52,006 bases of DNA from NCBI GenBank assembly GCA_900557365.1, contig UPXR01000006.1, positions 1 through 52,006 on the forward strand, written 5' to 3'. Below, one piece after another: positions 31,150 to 39,816 of this stretch. The number at the start of each line of letters is the position of its first letter. Within the stretch, counting starts at the first letter, position 1. The notes under the pieces were generated by a model. It saw only the letters and a program-made list of their open reading frames with translations, was not told the origin of the DNA and did not search any database. This DNA is from an uncultured Dialister sp. GTDB lineage: Bacteria; Bacillota_C; Negativicutes; Veillonellales; Dialisteraceae. The position numbers were made by a program, and so were the translations under genes.

Positions 31150-31839
31150 TTACGGCTTGAATTTATATCCCACACCCCAGATGGTCATAATATGCACCGG
31201 TTTTGCCGGGTCCTTTTCCAGCGTTTCCCGGAGCCGGTTGATATGGACCGGGACGGTCGCCGTATTTCCCAGGGAATCCATACCCCAGATCCGGGTGTAG
31301 AGCGCTTCCCGGCTGTACACCTTATCCGGATGCGTCATGAAGAACTCCAGCAGCTGGAATTCCTTGTTGGGCAGTTCCTTTTCCTGTCCCCGTACAAAGA
31401 CCCGGTGCGTATCCGGCTCAAGGGAAATATCTCCCATGGTAATTTTCCGCTTTTCCTCTTTCTTTCCTTTCAGCCGTTCATACTGATTCAGCTGCGCCTT
31501 TACCCGCGCCACGAGGACCCCCGGAGAAAAGGGCTTTTCCACATATTCGTCGGCGCCGAAGCCCAGACCGCGGATTTTGTCGATATCCTCCCGTCTGGCG
31601 GTCACCATGAAAATCGGCTTGTCCGTCTTGTCCCGAAGCTTCCTGCACAGCGCAAAGCCGTCCATCCCGGGGAGCATCACGTCCAGGAGAAACAGATCAT
31701 AGTTCCCGGTGAGAGCCTCCGTGAGCCCCCTCACGCCGTCCCGCTCCGTATGCGTTTCATACCCGGCCACTTCCAGATAATCCTTCTCAATGGCTGCAAT
31801 ATCTTTATCATCTTCCACTATCAGTATCTTTTTCTTCAT
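31150..31839 (-). CDS. OmpR/PhoB-family response regulator
   Basis: A 229-residue regulator. The receiver (1-120) has VEDDKD, phosphoacceptor Asp53 in LFLLDVMLPG, a T/ARREDIDKI switch region and the conserved Lys in VEKPFSP. The winged-helix output domain (about 130-229) shows LPNKEFQLLEFFMTHPDKVYSREALYTRIWG and the wing sequence WGVGYKF. The start overlaps the end of the kinase gene by 32 bp and has GGAGGAAAG upstream. The gene order is kinase first, regulator second, which is less common than the reverse. Its candidate target is the divergent glycosyltransferase gene, whose upstream region holds an 11-bp-phased direct repeat. Confidence 0.92.
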   Translation of the reverse strand: MKKKILIVEDDKDIAAIEKDYLEVAGYETHTERDGVRGLTEALTGNYDLFLLDVMLPGMDGFALCRKLRDKTDKPIFMVTARREDIDKIRGLGFGADEYVEKPFSPGVLVARVKAQLNQYERLKGKKEEKRKITMGDISLEPDTHRVFVRGQEKELPNKEFQLLEFFMTHPDKVYSREALYTRIWGMDSLGNTATVPVHINRLRETLEKDPAKPVHIMTIWGVGYKFKP

Positions 31840-33298
31840 ATCTTTCCTCCAGGGGGAATTCGATCCGCACAGTCAGCCCGTGAGGACTGCAGTTGGCAAA
31901 GGAAATATGTCCCTTCATAAGGTCTGTACTCCGGCTCACGATGGTCAGTCCCAGTCCGCTTCCGCTGTCTGTCCGGCTCCGCGCCCGGTCTGTCCGGTAA
32001 AAGATATCCTGCAGCCGCTGCAGTGCCTTTTCCGGCACACCCGGACCGTCATCCGTCACGGTCAGAACGGCCCGTCCTCTTTCCTGCACAGCCCGGATCC
32101 GGATATTTACTTTTTCTGCTGTTTTATACCGGATGCTGTTGGAGACCAGATTTTCCAGAATCCGTATGAAAAGGAGACGATTTCCGTGAACCGGCAGTTC
32201 TCCTCCGATTTCTGCGGAAATCTCGGCGCCGTCTTTTTTCCAGGACAGCCGGTTCTCCTCCAGGGTCTCCTGCAGAACCGACCCCAGAGAAGTCCTTTGC
32301 AGCGGAATGGCCTTTTCTCCCAGATCCAGCCGGGTCAGAAGGAAAAGCTGCCCCACCATAATATCCAGCACATCGGTCTTTCTTCGGATAACCTGCAGAT
32401 ACCGGGCCTGTTTGTCCGGTGTATCTGCTATATGATCCATCAGTCCTTCCACATAGGCCTTGATGGCCGTAAGCGGCGTCCGGATGTCGTGGGAAATGGA
32501 TGCAATGAGTTCCTTCCGGCTTTCCTCATCCGCTTCCCGCTCCGCCAGCGACTGAGCCAGCTTTTTCGTCATTACATTGAAAGCCCGTATGGCCGGTGTG
32601 AATTCATCCTCTTCCTGTTCCTTCAGAGATACGGAAAGATTGCCCTGCCGGATTTCCTCAGCCCCCCGCCGCAGCTCTTCCAGCGGCCGGGTAATACTGC
32701 CGATGATGCGCCGGGACAGGAAACGGGAAATCAGGATTGTAAAGAGCGCCACGGAAATCACAATAAACCATACGGTATGGCGGACCGCACGCTCAATGGA
32801 GGCATCACTCCGCTGCACCGGCTGACGGGCGGCCACAGAGATGGTATACGGTACGTCCCGCACGGTCTGGCGGTAAATGTACAGATACTTTCCCGAGCCG
32901 GTCATGCTGTATATCCCGTCCGATCTGCGCTCTGTTCCCTGAAGAAAAACCTTTCCCCGGACAGGCTCCAGATCCTTCCGGAAACTTTCGTTTCCGTACT
33001 GATACAGCGTCTTTCCTTCACTTTCCACCTGGATAAAGGTCTGCACCGGATCGGTGATCTGGATAATCCAGTCATAATCGCTCCAGTCTCTCTGATTCCG
33101 CACATTGTCCATCAGGATGCCCCGGACAGCGTTGGAAATAATATTGAACTGGAACCCGCTCTCCGCCATGACATGATTCCCGCTGCGGGCATAAATAATC
33201 AGCCCGCAGATCGAGGAAAGAATCACAAAGACGGTCAGGATCACCGGCAGAATAAACATGGCAAGGTGTGAAAAAATCAGCCGTTTTCGAATAGTCAT
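31808..33298 (-). CDS. Sensor histidine kinase (HAMP type)
   Basis: A 496-residue kinase. Membrane spans at about 13-36 and 175-192 flank an extracytoplasmic sensor (about 40-172) with many charged and aromatic residues. HAMP (about 193-250) follows, then HisKA with His270 in SISHDIRTPLTAIKAYVEG. The ATPase domain has ENLVSNSIRY (N box), TDDGPGVP (G1) and GSGLGLTIV (G2). It autophosphorylates and passes phosphate to the regulator encoded by the overlapping gene. No acidic PhoQ-type cluster was recognised in the sensor, so the signal is unknown. Envelope stress or cationic peptides are plausible from the neighbouring ArnT-like gene. Confidence 0.92.
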   Translation of the reverse strand: MTIRKRLIFSHLAMFILPVILTVFVILSSICGLIIYARSGNHVMAESGFQFNIISNAVRGILMDNVRNQRDWSDYDWIIQITDPVQTFIQVESEGKTLYQYGNESFRKDLEPVRGKVFLQGTERRSDGIYSMTGSGKYLYIYRQTVRDVPYTISVAARQPVQRSDASIERAVRHTVWFIVISVALFTILISRFLSRRIIGSITRPLEELRRGAEEIRQGNLSVSLKEQEEDEFTPAIRAFNVMTKKLAQSLAEREADEESRKELIASISHDIRTPLTAIKAYVEGLMDHIADTPDKQARYLQVIRRKTDVLDIMVGQLFLLTRLDLGEKAIPLQRTSLGSVLQETLEENRLSWKKDGAEISAEIGGELPVHGNRLLFIRILENLVSNSIRYKTAEKVNIRIRAVQERGRAVLTVTDDGPGVPEKALQRLQDIFYRTDRARSRTDSGSGLGLTIVSRSTDLMKGHISFANCSPHGLTVRIEFPLEERYEEKDTDSGR

Positions 33299-33477
33299 AA
33301 ATGCCTCATCGGATTTCCCTGTTTGTCCCCTCCGCCGCGGAGGCGCAGAAACCCCGGCGGTCAGCCTTTCGGAATTCCCGGCGGAAAAGGCTGCCGTCTT
33401 CTCTTTCTGTATTTCTTTATTTTTATCATACCCGGGAAAAAATTATCCCGCAAGCCAATCCCCCTCCTCTCCCTCAT

Positions 33478-33494
33478 TGTTTAATTCTTGTTTA
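33478..33494 (+). promoter_or_regulatory. PhoP-box-like direct repeat
   Basis: TGTTTA (33478-33483), five bases, TGTTTA (33489-33494). This is the (T/G)GTTTA-N5-(T/G)GTTTA layout of PhoP boxes. A third GTTTA at 33512 keeps the 11-bp phase (two turns on) and overlaps the likely -35. Confidence 0.5.
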
Positions 33495-33532
33495 ACAATC
33501 CTTGCAGTTCCGTTTATTCCGGAAAACTAAAG

Positions 33533-33538
33533 TATAAG
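33533..33538 (+). promoter_or_regulatory. -10 element of the glycosyltransferase gene
   Basis: TATAAG preceded by AAAG, 34 bp before the ATG, with a poor -35 at the expected site. An activator-dependent promoter would look like this. Confidence 0.35.
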
Positions 33539-33572
33539 GAGAAAGCAGAGAATTCATTGCAAGGAGGCTTTT

Positions 33573-35042
33573 ATGATAAAATTCGTTCGCAATCACCCTT
33601 TTCTTTTTCTCAGTATTTTCTTTTTCCTGCTCTATCTGGCAGGAAACCAGTTCCTGCCCATAACCGATACAGCGGAATCCAATTATGCGGAAACCGCCCG
33701 GGAAATGGTTCTTGCCGGCGACTGGATTTCTCCGCAGATTTACGGAAATTACTGGTATGACAAGCCCATCCTGTACTATTGGGAGCTCTGTGCTTCCTAT
33801 ACGGTCTTCGGCTTTACCGAATTCGCTTCCCGTCTGCCCAGCGCCGTCTTCGGCACCATGAATGTGCTCTTTATTTTCTGGTTCTCCCGGCGGGTCTACG
33901 GAGAAAAGATCGGCTGGACTTCCGCACTGATCTTCGGTTCCTCTGTGGAGACCTGGCTTCTCTCCAAGGCCGTCATTACCGATGCGACGCTTATTTTCTT
34001 CATGAGTGCTGCCGTTGCCTTCTTTTATCTGGGCTATACGGAAAACAGGAAATATTATTTCCTCTGCTATGCCGCAGCTGCCATGGCCGTCCTCACAAAA
34101 GGACCGGTGGGCCTCGTCCTCCCCGGACTGGCAGCACTCCTCTTTCTCCTGTACCGGAGAGATCTGGCAGAGCTCCGCCGGGTGCATCTTTTCTCCGGTC
34201 TTCTCCTCTTCCTGCTCATTGCCGGCCCCTGGTACGGAATCATGTGCCTGCTCCACGGCAGCGACTTCCTTCTGAATTTCATCGGCGTTCACAATATACT
34301 CCGTGCCATTGTAGCGGAGCATCCTGCCCACAACCGGTGGTATTTCAATCTGATCTGTTTCCTCATAGGCTTTGCCCCCTGGAGCTTCCTCCTTCCTTAC
34401 GCGCTCTTCAGGCGCTGGAAACGAAAAGAGCTCGGGTTCCGGTCCGCCCGGGAATCCACCCAGCTCCTGGTCATCTATACAGCCGTCGTCTTTGTCTTCT
34501 TCCAGCTCATCGCTACCAAGTACACCACCTATACCTACCCCGCTCTCTTTGCCGTTTCCATCCTGACAGCGCTCCTCTATGAGCACACGGCGCCCCGCAT
34601 GGAAAAGGCCGCTCTGGGCAGTCTTGCGGTCCTGACCGTGGTGTCCTTTTCCCTGGCTCCGTCCATCATGCTGCAGCGTTCCGGAAAGGAAGCCGGATGC
34701 GCTCTGGCCGCCATGGACACCGCTGACCGCACCATCGCCTTCACGGACAGATTCCGCACCAGTACGTTTTTTTACAGCGGGAAAACCATCTACCGCGCCG
34801 AACCGGCCAACCGCATTGATTCCCTGAAGCCCGGCGGCCTTTCCTGGAATGCCAAGAATGTCATGCCCTTTATCTCCCTGGAAGAAGTGACTTCCGATCC
34901 GGATGCCATCCTCATCGCGGATAAGAATAATCATTCCTCCTGGCTCGACTTCTTCCGCAGGACCTCCGGTGCAGGGCCTCTCCTGATTCCCGGCGAATAC
35001 ACCATCTGGCTCCGGGATTCCTCTTCTCCGTCCGGGTCCTGA
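33573..35042 (+). CDS. GT39-family (ArnT/PMT-type) membrane glycosyltransferase
   Basis: A 489-residue membrane protein with about eleven helices in the N-terminal 360 residues and a soluble C-terminal domain. The first loop has ITDTAESNYAETAREMVLAGDW, the family's acidic catalytic region, followed by NYWYDKPILYYW (typical KPPLYYW). Family members move sugars from undecaprenyl-phosphate to lipid A or protein on the outer face of the inner membrane; ArnT adds L-Ara4N to lipid A. The donor and acceptor here are unknown. GGAGGC precedes the ATG. It is divergent from an OmpR-type two-component system with a PhoP-box-like repeat between, an arrangement like polymyxin-resistance loci. Confidence 0.85.
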   Translation: MIKFVRNHPFLFLSIFFFLLYLAGNQFLPITDTAESNYAETAREMVLAGDWISPQIYGNYWYDKPILYYWELCASYTVFGFTEFASRLPSAVFGTMNVLFIFWFSRRVYGEKIGWTSALIFGSSVETWLLSKAVITDATLIFFMSAAVAFFYLGYTENRKYYFLCYAAAAMAVLTKGPVGLVLPGLAALLFLLYRRDLAELRRVHLFSGLLLFLLIAGPWYGIMCLLHGSDFLLNFIGVHNILRAIVAEHPAHNRWYFNLICFLIGFAPWSFLLPYALFRRWKRKELGFRSARESTQLLVIYTAVVFVFFQLIATKYTTYTYPALFAVSILTALLYEHTAPRMEKAALGSLAVLTVVSFSLAPSIMLQRSGKEAGCALAAMDTADRTIAFTDRFRTSTFFYSGKTIYRAEPANRIDSLKPGGLSWNAKNVMPFISLEEVTSDPDAILIADKNNHSSWLDFFRRTSGAGPLLIPGEYTIWLRDSSSPSGS

Positions 35043-35146
35043 GCCGCTGCCCGTCCCGGGGCATTCTCCGCATCCCGCTGAAGACCTGCCGGATATCCCG
35101 GAAGTGACAGTATCAATCAAATTTCCCCCAAAAACAGCATAAGAAA

Positions 35147-35178
35147 AGCTCCCTTCCGTCGGAAAGGAGCTGTTTTTT
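35147..35178. terminator. Bidirectional terminator between glycosyltransferase and tRNA-like gene
   Basis: AGCTCC-TTCCG/CGGAA-GGAGCT stem (35147-35171) with T-runs on both strands (TTTTTTT at 35173-35179 on +; TTTTCTT on -). Confidence 0.8.
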
Positions 35179-35254
35179 TGGAGGCGGTGCCCGGAGTTGA
35201 ACACGGGGATCAGGGCCTTGCGGGGCCCACGCCTTGGCGCTTGGCTACACCGCC
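35179..35254 (-). tRNA. tRNA-Cys-like gene with aberrant anticodon and T arms
   Basis: 76 nt on the minus strand including an encoded CCA. The acceptor stem GGCGGTG/CACCGCC is perfect and is followed by U73-CCA, the Cys discriminator. Alignment with a standard Bacillus tRNA-Cys is clear along the whole length. Differences: the anticodon stem GGGCC/GGCCC encloses only six bases (CCGCAA, with GCA readable), so U33 is C and one base is missing; the D-loop reads AAGCGCCAA, losing G19; and the T stem is CCCG-T-G/CCGGG, with a bulged T. It has its own promoter and terminator. It may be a pseudogene-like copy or a specialised tRNA used outside translation. Confidence 0.75.
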
Positions 35255-35268
35255 GCAGTGATTTATAT

Positions 35269-35297
35269 AGTATAGACTGCGCATCTCCAAAAGTAAA
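35269..35297 (-). promoter_or_regulatory. Promoter of the tRNA-like gene
   Basis: Minus-strand TTTACT (35292-35297), a 17-bp spacer and TATACT (35269-35274). It would start transcription a few bases before the tRNA 5' end. Confidence 0.65.
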
Positions 35298-35333
35298 GGC
35301 ATCTTATATTTTTATTATAATCTTATGAATTCC

Positions 35334-36284
35334 TTATCGTTTCGGCACCGGACCGTACTTATTCTTCTTCGGATCTCCCGGAATAAACGACAGAACGGCA
35401 CAGGCCGCCAGGAAGATGACCGTAATGATCCGCACGATAAGCAGCTTGTCCATGTACTTCGGCCCCATTTCATAAAAGGCAAAGAGGATGCCGAAGAACA
35501 CCCAGTACCACAGATGGGACAGTCCGATATCGCTCATTCTCCGCATGCCCAGGCTGAGCAGAGAAACAAAGCAGAGCGTGCCGATAAGCATGAAGGCTAC
35601 CGCATCCATATTGGCTTCCCCTTCAAAGATTTCCGGCATTTCCACGGAGAAATAAAAGAGAACCAGCGTGGGAACCACCATGGTGAGGAATTTCGGGATA
35701 TAGGAACGCTGGCTGATCCGTCCCACCGGATAAAAATAGCTGTTCCAGAGATAAGAGAGGAATCCTCGCTTCCGCAGCGCCGCCTCTTCCTCCACCGCCG
35801 CATTGTCGGACAGAGCCTTTGCTTCTCCGCTGTCCGCCAGGGCAACGGTAAATACGCTGTCTCCCTTTTCCGGCCTGGTCACGATGATCGTGGTCACCGT
35901 ATCGGCAAAAAGGTCAAGCCGGTCGGTCGCTACGGGCTTTCCTTCCTTTTCGGTCAGCGCCTTTATCAGATTGTCCCGTTCTTCCCGCTTCACTTCCATA
36001 TAGATGATGGCGGTCTTCTTTTTCCGCATGCATACGCCGATAAGCTCCGCCTGCAGTCCGTAGAAGAGAATTTCGCTCTTTCCTTCGGAGAGAGAATAGA
36101 ATTCCGTTTCCTTTTCCTCATCAAAGCCTTCCCGGGTAGCGGTGAAATGCCTGGAAATATCCCGCATGGTTCCCATGAGCCGGAGTTCTCCCGCTCTTCT
36201 CGGTTTTCTCTGCTTATGTCCGACAGAGGCCTTCCGCGCTTCCTCGGAGACATCCGGTATATCAAAATCAAGCTTGTTTGCCAT
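35334..36284 (-). CDS. DUF805 membrane protein with N-terminal soluble domain
   Basis: A 316-residue protein. The C-terminal half (about 185-316) is a DUF805 membrane domain with about four helices: FYPVGRISQRSYI, LGMRRMSDIGLSHLWYW (the R-R-x-x-D-I-G motif) and an ending PGDPKKNKYGPVPKR. The N-terminal half (1-180) is charged and soluble and is not assigned; it contains EFYSLSEGKSEILFYGLQAELIG and CMRKKKTAIIYMEVKREERD. DUF805 proteins usually have only the membrane part, so this is an unusual fusion. The start (MANKLDF) follows AAGGAGT; upstream codons to 36335 lack a ribosome-binding site. Function unknown. Confidence 0.75.
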   Translation of the reverse strand: MANKLDFDIPDVSEEARKASVGHKQRKPRRAGELRLMGTMRDISRHFTATREGFDEEKETEFYSLSEGKSEILFYGLQAELIGVCMRKKKTAIIYMEVKREERDNLIKALTEKEGKPVATDRLDLFADTVTTIIVTRPEKGDSVFTVALADSGEAKALSDNAAVEEEAALRKRGFLSYLWNSYFYPVGRISQRSYIPKFLTMVVPTLVLFYFSVEMPEIFEGEANMDAVAFMLIGTLCFVSLLSLGMRRMSDIGLSHLWYWVFFGILFAFYEMGPKYMDKLLIVRIITVIFLAACAVLSFIPGDPKKNKYGPVPKR

Positions 36285-36421
36285 GAAATACTCCTTACTG
36301 TAAACAGCCGCTGACAGAGGCGGCGCAAAATACAACGGTGCTGCGGTTTTTCCGCACTTGTTTTATTGTACCATCATTCCTGCGGAGATGCAGGAATTTT
36401 GCTTTCCCGGAAAATAAAAAA

Positions 36422-36437
36422 GACCGCTTATGCGGTC
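36422..36437. terminator. Terminator of the S10-spc-alpha operon
   Basis: GACCGC-TTAT-GCGGTC with A/T runs on both sides. It ends the long ribosomal operon (minus strand: TTTTTTATTTT). Confidence 0.88.
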
Positions 36438-36451
36438 TTTTCTTTTTTGTC

Positions 36452-36793
36452 TCAGTCAACGAGAGCAATGATCACCTGAGGAGCATTATCGCCCAGACGG
36501 CCTTCCAGCTTGAGGATGCGGGTATATCCGCCGTTGCGTTCGGTGTATTTCTTTGCAATTTCGTCAAACAGTTTCTTTGTAACAGCCTTATCCATGATGA
36601 AGCCTTCAGCCTGACGGCGTGCATGGAGATCGCCTCTCTTTGCAAGGGAGATCATTTTATCCGCTACATGGCGAAGTTCTTTCGCCTTGGATTCGGTAGT
36701 GGTGATTTTTCCATACTGGAAAAGAGCGGTTACGAGACTGCGCAGCAGAGCCTTGCGGGCACCGCTGACTCTTCTCAATCTACTACGAGCCAT
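36452..36793 (-). CDS. rplQ: 50S ribosomal protein L17
   Basis: A 113-residue large-subunit protein near the exit tunnel. [44 protein letters not shown] is the L17 signature, and the short C-terminus (VIIALVD) matches the Bacillota form. Last gene of the operon, 19 bp after rpoA. Start codon supported by AGGAGGAAAT. Confidence 0.97.
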   Translation of the reverse strand: MARSRLRRVSGARKALLRSLVTALFQYGKITTTESKAKELRHVADKMISLAKRGDLHARRQAEGFIMDKAVTKKLFDEIAKKYTERNGGYTRILKLEGRLGDNAPQVIIALVD

Positions 36794-36812
36794 TATTTCC
36801 TCCTATTAATTA

Positions 36813-37805
36813 TCAATCCTTGGAATCCTTCAAATGGAGTCCGTATCCCTTGAAGGTCAGCAGTTTTTCTTTGATTTCATCTACTGATTTTTTGCCAAGG
36901 TTGCGTACACGGGTCAATTCATCCTCTGTCTTGTCTGTGAGTTCGCCGATCGTGTTGATCTCTGCTCTCTTCAGGCAATTGAATGCACGAACGGAAAGTT
37001 CCAGTTCATCAATGGAAAGATCGCGGACTGCGTCTTCCGTGACTCCCTCGGCATTTTCCGGAGCATCCCCGTTTTCCTCTTCCGATTCCGCCACTTCAGC
37101 TCCCTGCTGGGCGCTGCCGATGCGGGCGAAATTTTCAAAGCAGGAAATCAGGATGCTGGCAGCGGTCGCTACAGCATCATCGGCATCCACGGAGCCGTCT
37201 GTATCGACTTCCAGGGTAAGCTTGTCGAAATCCATTTCGTTGCCGACCCGGGTATCGCTGACATTATAATTGCATTTTACGACAGGAGAATAAATGGAGT
37301 CGATCGGGATCACGCCGATAGCGTCATCATCCCTTTTGTTCTTGGTAAAAGGAACATAGCCATGACCGCGGTTGATGGTCATTTCCATGCCCAGATGCGC
37401 ATCGGAATCCAATGTGCAGATGGGGAGATCCTTATTCAGAACTTCTATTTCAGTCGGTAAATTCATATCACCGGCATAGAAAATACCTTCTTTAGTGATA
37501 TCGATCCGAACCGTAACGGGGAAAACTGCTTCTTCATGCGCGAGGAAACGGATTTTCTTCAGATTCAGGATCATATCTGTTACATCTTCTCTGACGCCGT
37601 CAATAACAGAAAATTCATGAAGCACGCCGTCGATTTTGATAGACGTAATAGCCACACCGTCTAAAGATGAAAGCAACACGCGTCTGAGGCTGTTTCCCAA
37701 GGTGATACCGTAGCCTCTTTCGAGCGGTTCGCATTCAAACTTGCCGTGACGCTTATCACCGGAAAGATCAACAGTCTTTATTGTGAAGCTTGTATTTTCG
37801 ATCAT
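36813..37805 (-). CDS. rpoA: RNA polymerase alpha subunit
   Basis: A 330-residue subunit that nucleates polymerase assembly. The N-terminal dimerisation domain (about 1-230) has GYGITLGNSLRRVLLSSLDGVAI. A Glu-rich linker (about 233-255, including ESEEENGDAPENAEG) is acidic and longer-looking than usual. The C-terminal domain (about 260-325) has ELELSVRAFNCLKRAEINTIGELTD and VRNLGKKSVDEIKEKL, which binds UP elements and activators; its integrity fits the UP-like DNA seen before the rRNA and S10 promoters. It follows rpsK directly; rpsD, found here in many bacteria, is absent. Confidence 0.98.
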   Translation of the reverse strand: MIENTSFTIKTVDLSGDKRHGKFECEPLERGYGITLGNSLRRVLLSSLDGVAITSIKIDGVLHEFSVIDGVREDVTDMILNLKKIRFLAHEEAVFPVTVRIDITKEGIFYAGDMNLPTEIEVLNKDLPICTLDSDAHLGMEMTINRGHGYVPFTKNKRDDDAIGVIPIDSIYSPVVKCNYNVSDTRVGNEMDFDKLTLEVDTDGSVDADDAVATAASILISCFENFARIGSAQQGAEVAESEEENGDAPENAEGVTEDAVRDLSIDELELSVRAFNCLKRAEINTIGELTDKTEDELTRVRNLGKKSVDEIKEKLLTFKGYGLHLKDSKD

Positions 37806-37859
37806 CCGAAAGTCCTCCTTCTGCGCTTATTCAGCGCCAAACTATAACGCACTGAGAGA

Positions 37860-38249
37860 TTATACTCTTCTGCGCTTCGGAGGACGGCAGCCGTTGTGAG
37901 GAATCGGGGTGACGTCCTTAATGCTGCTGACTTCGATACCTGCTGCCTGCAGTGCACGAATAGCTGCTTCACGGCCTGCGCCCGGTCCCTTGACGAATAC
38001 GTCTGCGGAACGCATACCCTGATCGATAGCTACTCTTGCAGCCTGTTCAGCTGCCATCTGTGCTGCAAACGGGGTGCTCTTACGAGATCCTTTGAATCCG
38101 AGTCCGCCGGCAGATGCCCAGGCAATGGTGTTGCCGTTGGAATCAGTAATCGTTACAATCGTGTTGTTGAAAGTAGAACGAATATGAGCTGCACCGGATT
38201 CTACATGTTTTCTTTCTTTTCTCTTAGCTTTGCTTTTTACCGTAGCCAT
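37860..38249 (-). CDS. rpsK: 30S ribosomal protein S11
   Basis: A 129-residue small-subunit platform protein. [43 protein letters not shown] and the C-terminal [12 protein letters not shown] are characteristic. It lies 18 bp after rpsM. A 54-bp gap, not rpsD, separates it from rpoA. Confidence 0.98.
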   Translation of the reverse strand: MATVKSKAKRKERKHVESGAAHIRSTFNNTIVTITDSNGNTIAWASAGGLGFKGSRKSTPFAAQMAAEQAARVAIDQGMRSADVFVKGPGAGREAAIRALQAAGIEVSSIKDVTPIPHNGCRPPKRRRV

Positions 38250-38267
38250 TTTATCCCTCCTTCAACA

Positions 38268-38645
38268 TTACTTCTTGGTCGCAGTCTTCTTGCCTGCGAT
38301 TGTCTTCTTCGGACCTTTACGGGTACGAGCATTGGTCTTTGTGCGCTGTCCGCGAACCGGAAGTCCTGCACGATGACGTCTGCCTCTGTAGGAACCGATT
38401 TCCACCAGACGTTTAATGTTGAGGGATTCTTCTCTGCGAAGATCGCCTTCGACTTTGTAATCAGCAAGAGCTGTACGGATCTTTGCAACTTCGTCTTCCG
38501 TCAGGTCTCTCACACGGGTATCAGGATTGATTCCTGTTTCAGCTAAAATGTTCTTGGAAAGAGTGGGGCCAATTCCATAAATATAAGTTAAGCCGATCTC
38601 AACGCGCTTATCTCTTGGTAAGTCTACACCAGCTATACGTGCCAT
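38268..38645 (-). CDS. rpsM: 30S ribosomal protein S13
   Basis: A 125-residue head protein contacting the P-site tRNA and L5. [26 protein letters not shown] at the N-terminus and [27 protein letters not shown] near the C-terminus identify it. The lysine-rich tail is normal. It follows rpmJ by 22 bp. Confidence 0.98.
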   Translation of the reverse strand: MARIAGVDLPRDKRVEIGLTYIYGIGPTLSKNILAETGINPDTRVRDLTEDEVAKIRTALADYKVEGDLRREESLNIKRLVEIGSYRGRRHRAGLPVRGQRTKTNARTRKGPKKTIAGKKTATKK

Positions 38646-38667
38646 CTACTCTTTAACCTCCTTTTAA

Positions 38668-38781
38668 TTAACCTTGTCTCTGCTTATGTTTCGGATTTTC
38701 ACAAATAACCATTACACGGCCTTTGCGTTTGATGATCTTGCATTTGTCACACATCTTTTTTACGGACGGTCTGACTTTCAT
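38668..38781 (-). CDS. rpmJ: 50S ribosomal protein L36
   Basis: A 37-residue protein (starts [15 protein letters not shown], ends KHKQRQG). It keeps the C-x2-C...C-x4-H zinc ligands (Cys11, Cys14, Cys27, His32), so it is the zinc-binding form. It sits between infA and rpsM, the standard place, with AGGAAAC upstream of the ATG. Confidence 0.97.
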   Translation of the reverse strand: MKVRPSVKKMCDKCKIIKRKGRVMVICENPKHKQRQG

Positions 38782-38797
38782 CTTGTTTCCTCCTTAC

Positions 38798-39019
38798 TTA
38801 CTTGTAACGATAGGTAATCCTGCCGTGCTCTAAATCGTAGGGCGTCAATTCTACTGTTACCTTATCACCGGGCAGTATACGAATGAAATTCAAACGCATC
38901 TTGCCGGAAATCGTAGCCAGCACAATATGGCCGCCGTTCTCCAGTTTAACACGGAACATGGCGTTGGGAAGCTTTTCTACTACTTTGCCTTCCACTTCAA
39001 TAACGTCTGCCTTGCTCAT
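38798..39019 (-). CDS. infA: Translation initiation factor IF-1
   Basis: A 73-residue S1/OB-fold factor that occupies the A site during initiation. [24 protein letters not shown] and HGRITYRYK are diagnostic. The start is MSKADV with AAAGGAGG upstream; 16 in-frame codons before it are not supported. No KOW-domain gene lies between map and infA, unlike in many Bacillota. Confidence 0.97.
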   Translation of the reverse strand: MSKADVIEVEGKVVEKLPNAMFRVKLENGGHIVLATISGKMRLNFIRILPGDKVTVELTPYDLEHGRITYRYK

Positions 39020-39063
39020 GAGAGCCTCCTTTGGCTTACATATGCTGCCCTGTAACAATAGAG

Positions 39064-39816
39064 TCAATCGCGCAGCGTCAGAATCTTCGGACCGTCTTTG
39101 GTAATGGTGATCGTGTGCTCTACGTGAGCTGCCGGAAGTCCGTCAGCAGTGACTACTCCCCAGCCGTCCTTCATAGTAATGATATCCGGCGAACCCATGG
39201 TTATCATCGGTTCGATACAGATGCACATTCCCTCTTCCAGACGCGGTCCATGACCCGGCGTTCCATAATTCGGCACTTCCGGATCCTCATGCATTCCGGT
39301 TCCGATGCCGTGACCTACATATTCACGGAGTACACCGTACCCGTAAGGTTTTACATAACTTTCCACCGCATGACCGATATCACCTACGGTATTGCCCGGG
39401 ACTGCCTGCCTGATGCCGGCAAAAAGAGCCTCCGTGGTGACCTGAATCAGCTGCATGTTCTTCTTACTCGTATGCCCTACCGGAACAGTTATACAGGAAT
39501 CACCCATGTAACCATTTAATTCTACCACAAGATCAATGGAAATGATATCTCCTTTTTTTAAAATCTTTCTGGCAGAAGGAATCCCGTGGACTACAGTATC
39601 ATTCACGGAGGTGCACAGCGTACCGGGATATCCTTCATATCCCTTGCACGCCGGAATTCCGCCGTGATCCCGGATGAACTTTTCAGCCATTTTATCCAGG
39701 TCCAGAGTACTCATACCCGGTCTTACATTTTTTTCAAGCATAGAAAGAGTATCAGCAGTGAGCCTGCTCGCTGCTGAAATCTTTTCTATTTCTTCCGGTG
39801 CATAAATCGTGATCAT
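39064..39816 (-). CDS. map: Methionine aminopeptidase type I
   Basis: A 250-residue dinuclear metalloprotease that removes the N-terminal Met from new proteins. [35 protein letters not shown] supplies the metal-ligand aspartates, [21 protein letters not shown] the histidine, and CICIEPM and VEHTITIT the glutamates. Its ATG shares ATGA with the adk stop, so the two are translationally coupled. Confidence 0.97.
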   Translation of the reverse strand: MITIYAPEEIEKISAASRLTADTLSMLEKNVRPGMSTLDLDKMAEKFIRDHGGIPACKGYEGYPGTLCTSVNDTVVHGIPSARKILKKGDIISIDLVVELNGYMGDSCITVPVGHTSKKNMQLIQVTTEALFAGIRQAVPGNTVGDIGHAVESYVKPYGYGVLREYVGHGIGTGMHEDPEVPNYGTPGHGPRLEEGMCICIEPMITMGSPDIITMKDGWGVVTADGLPAAHVEHTITITKDGPKILTLRD

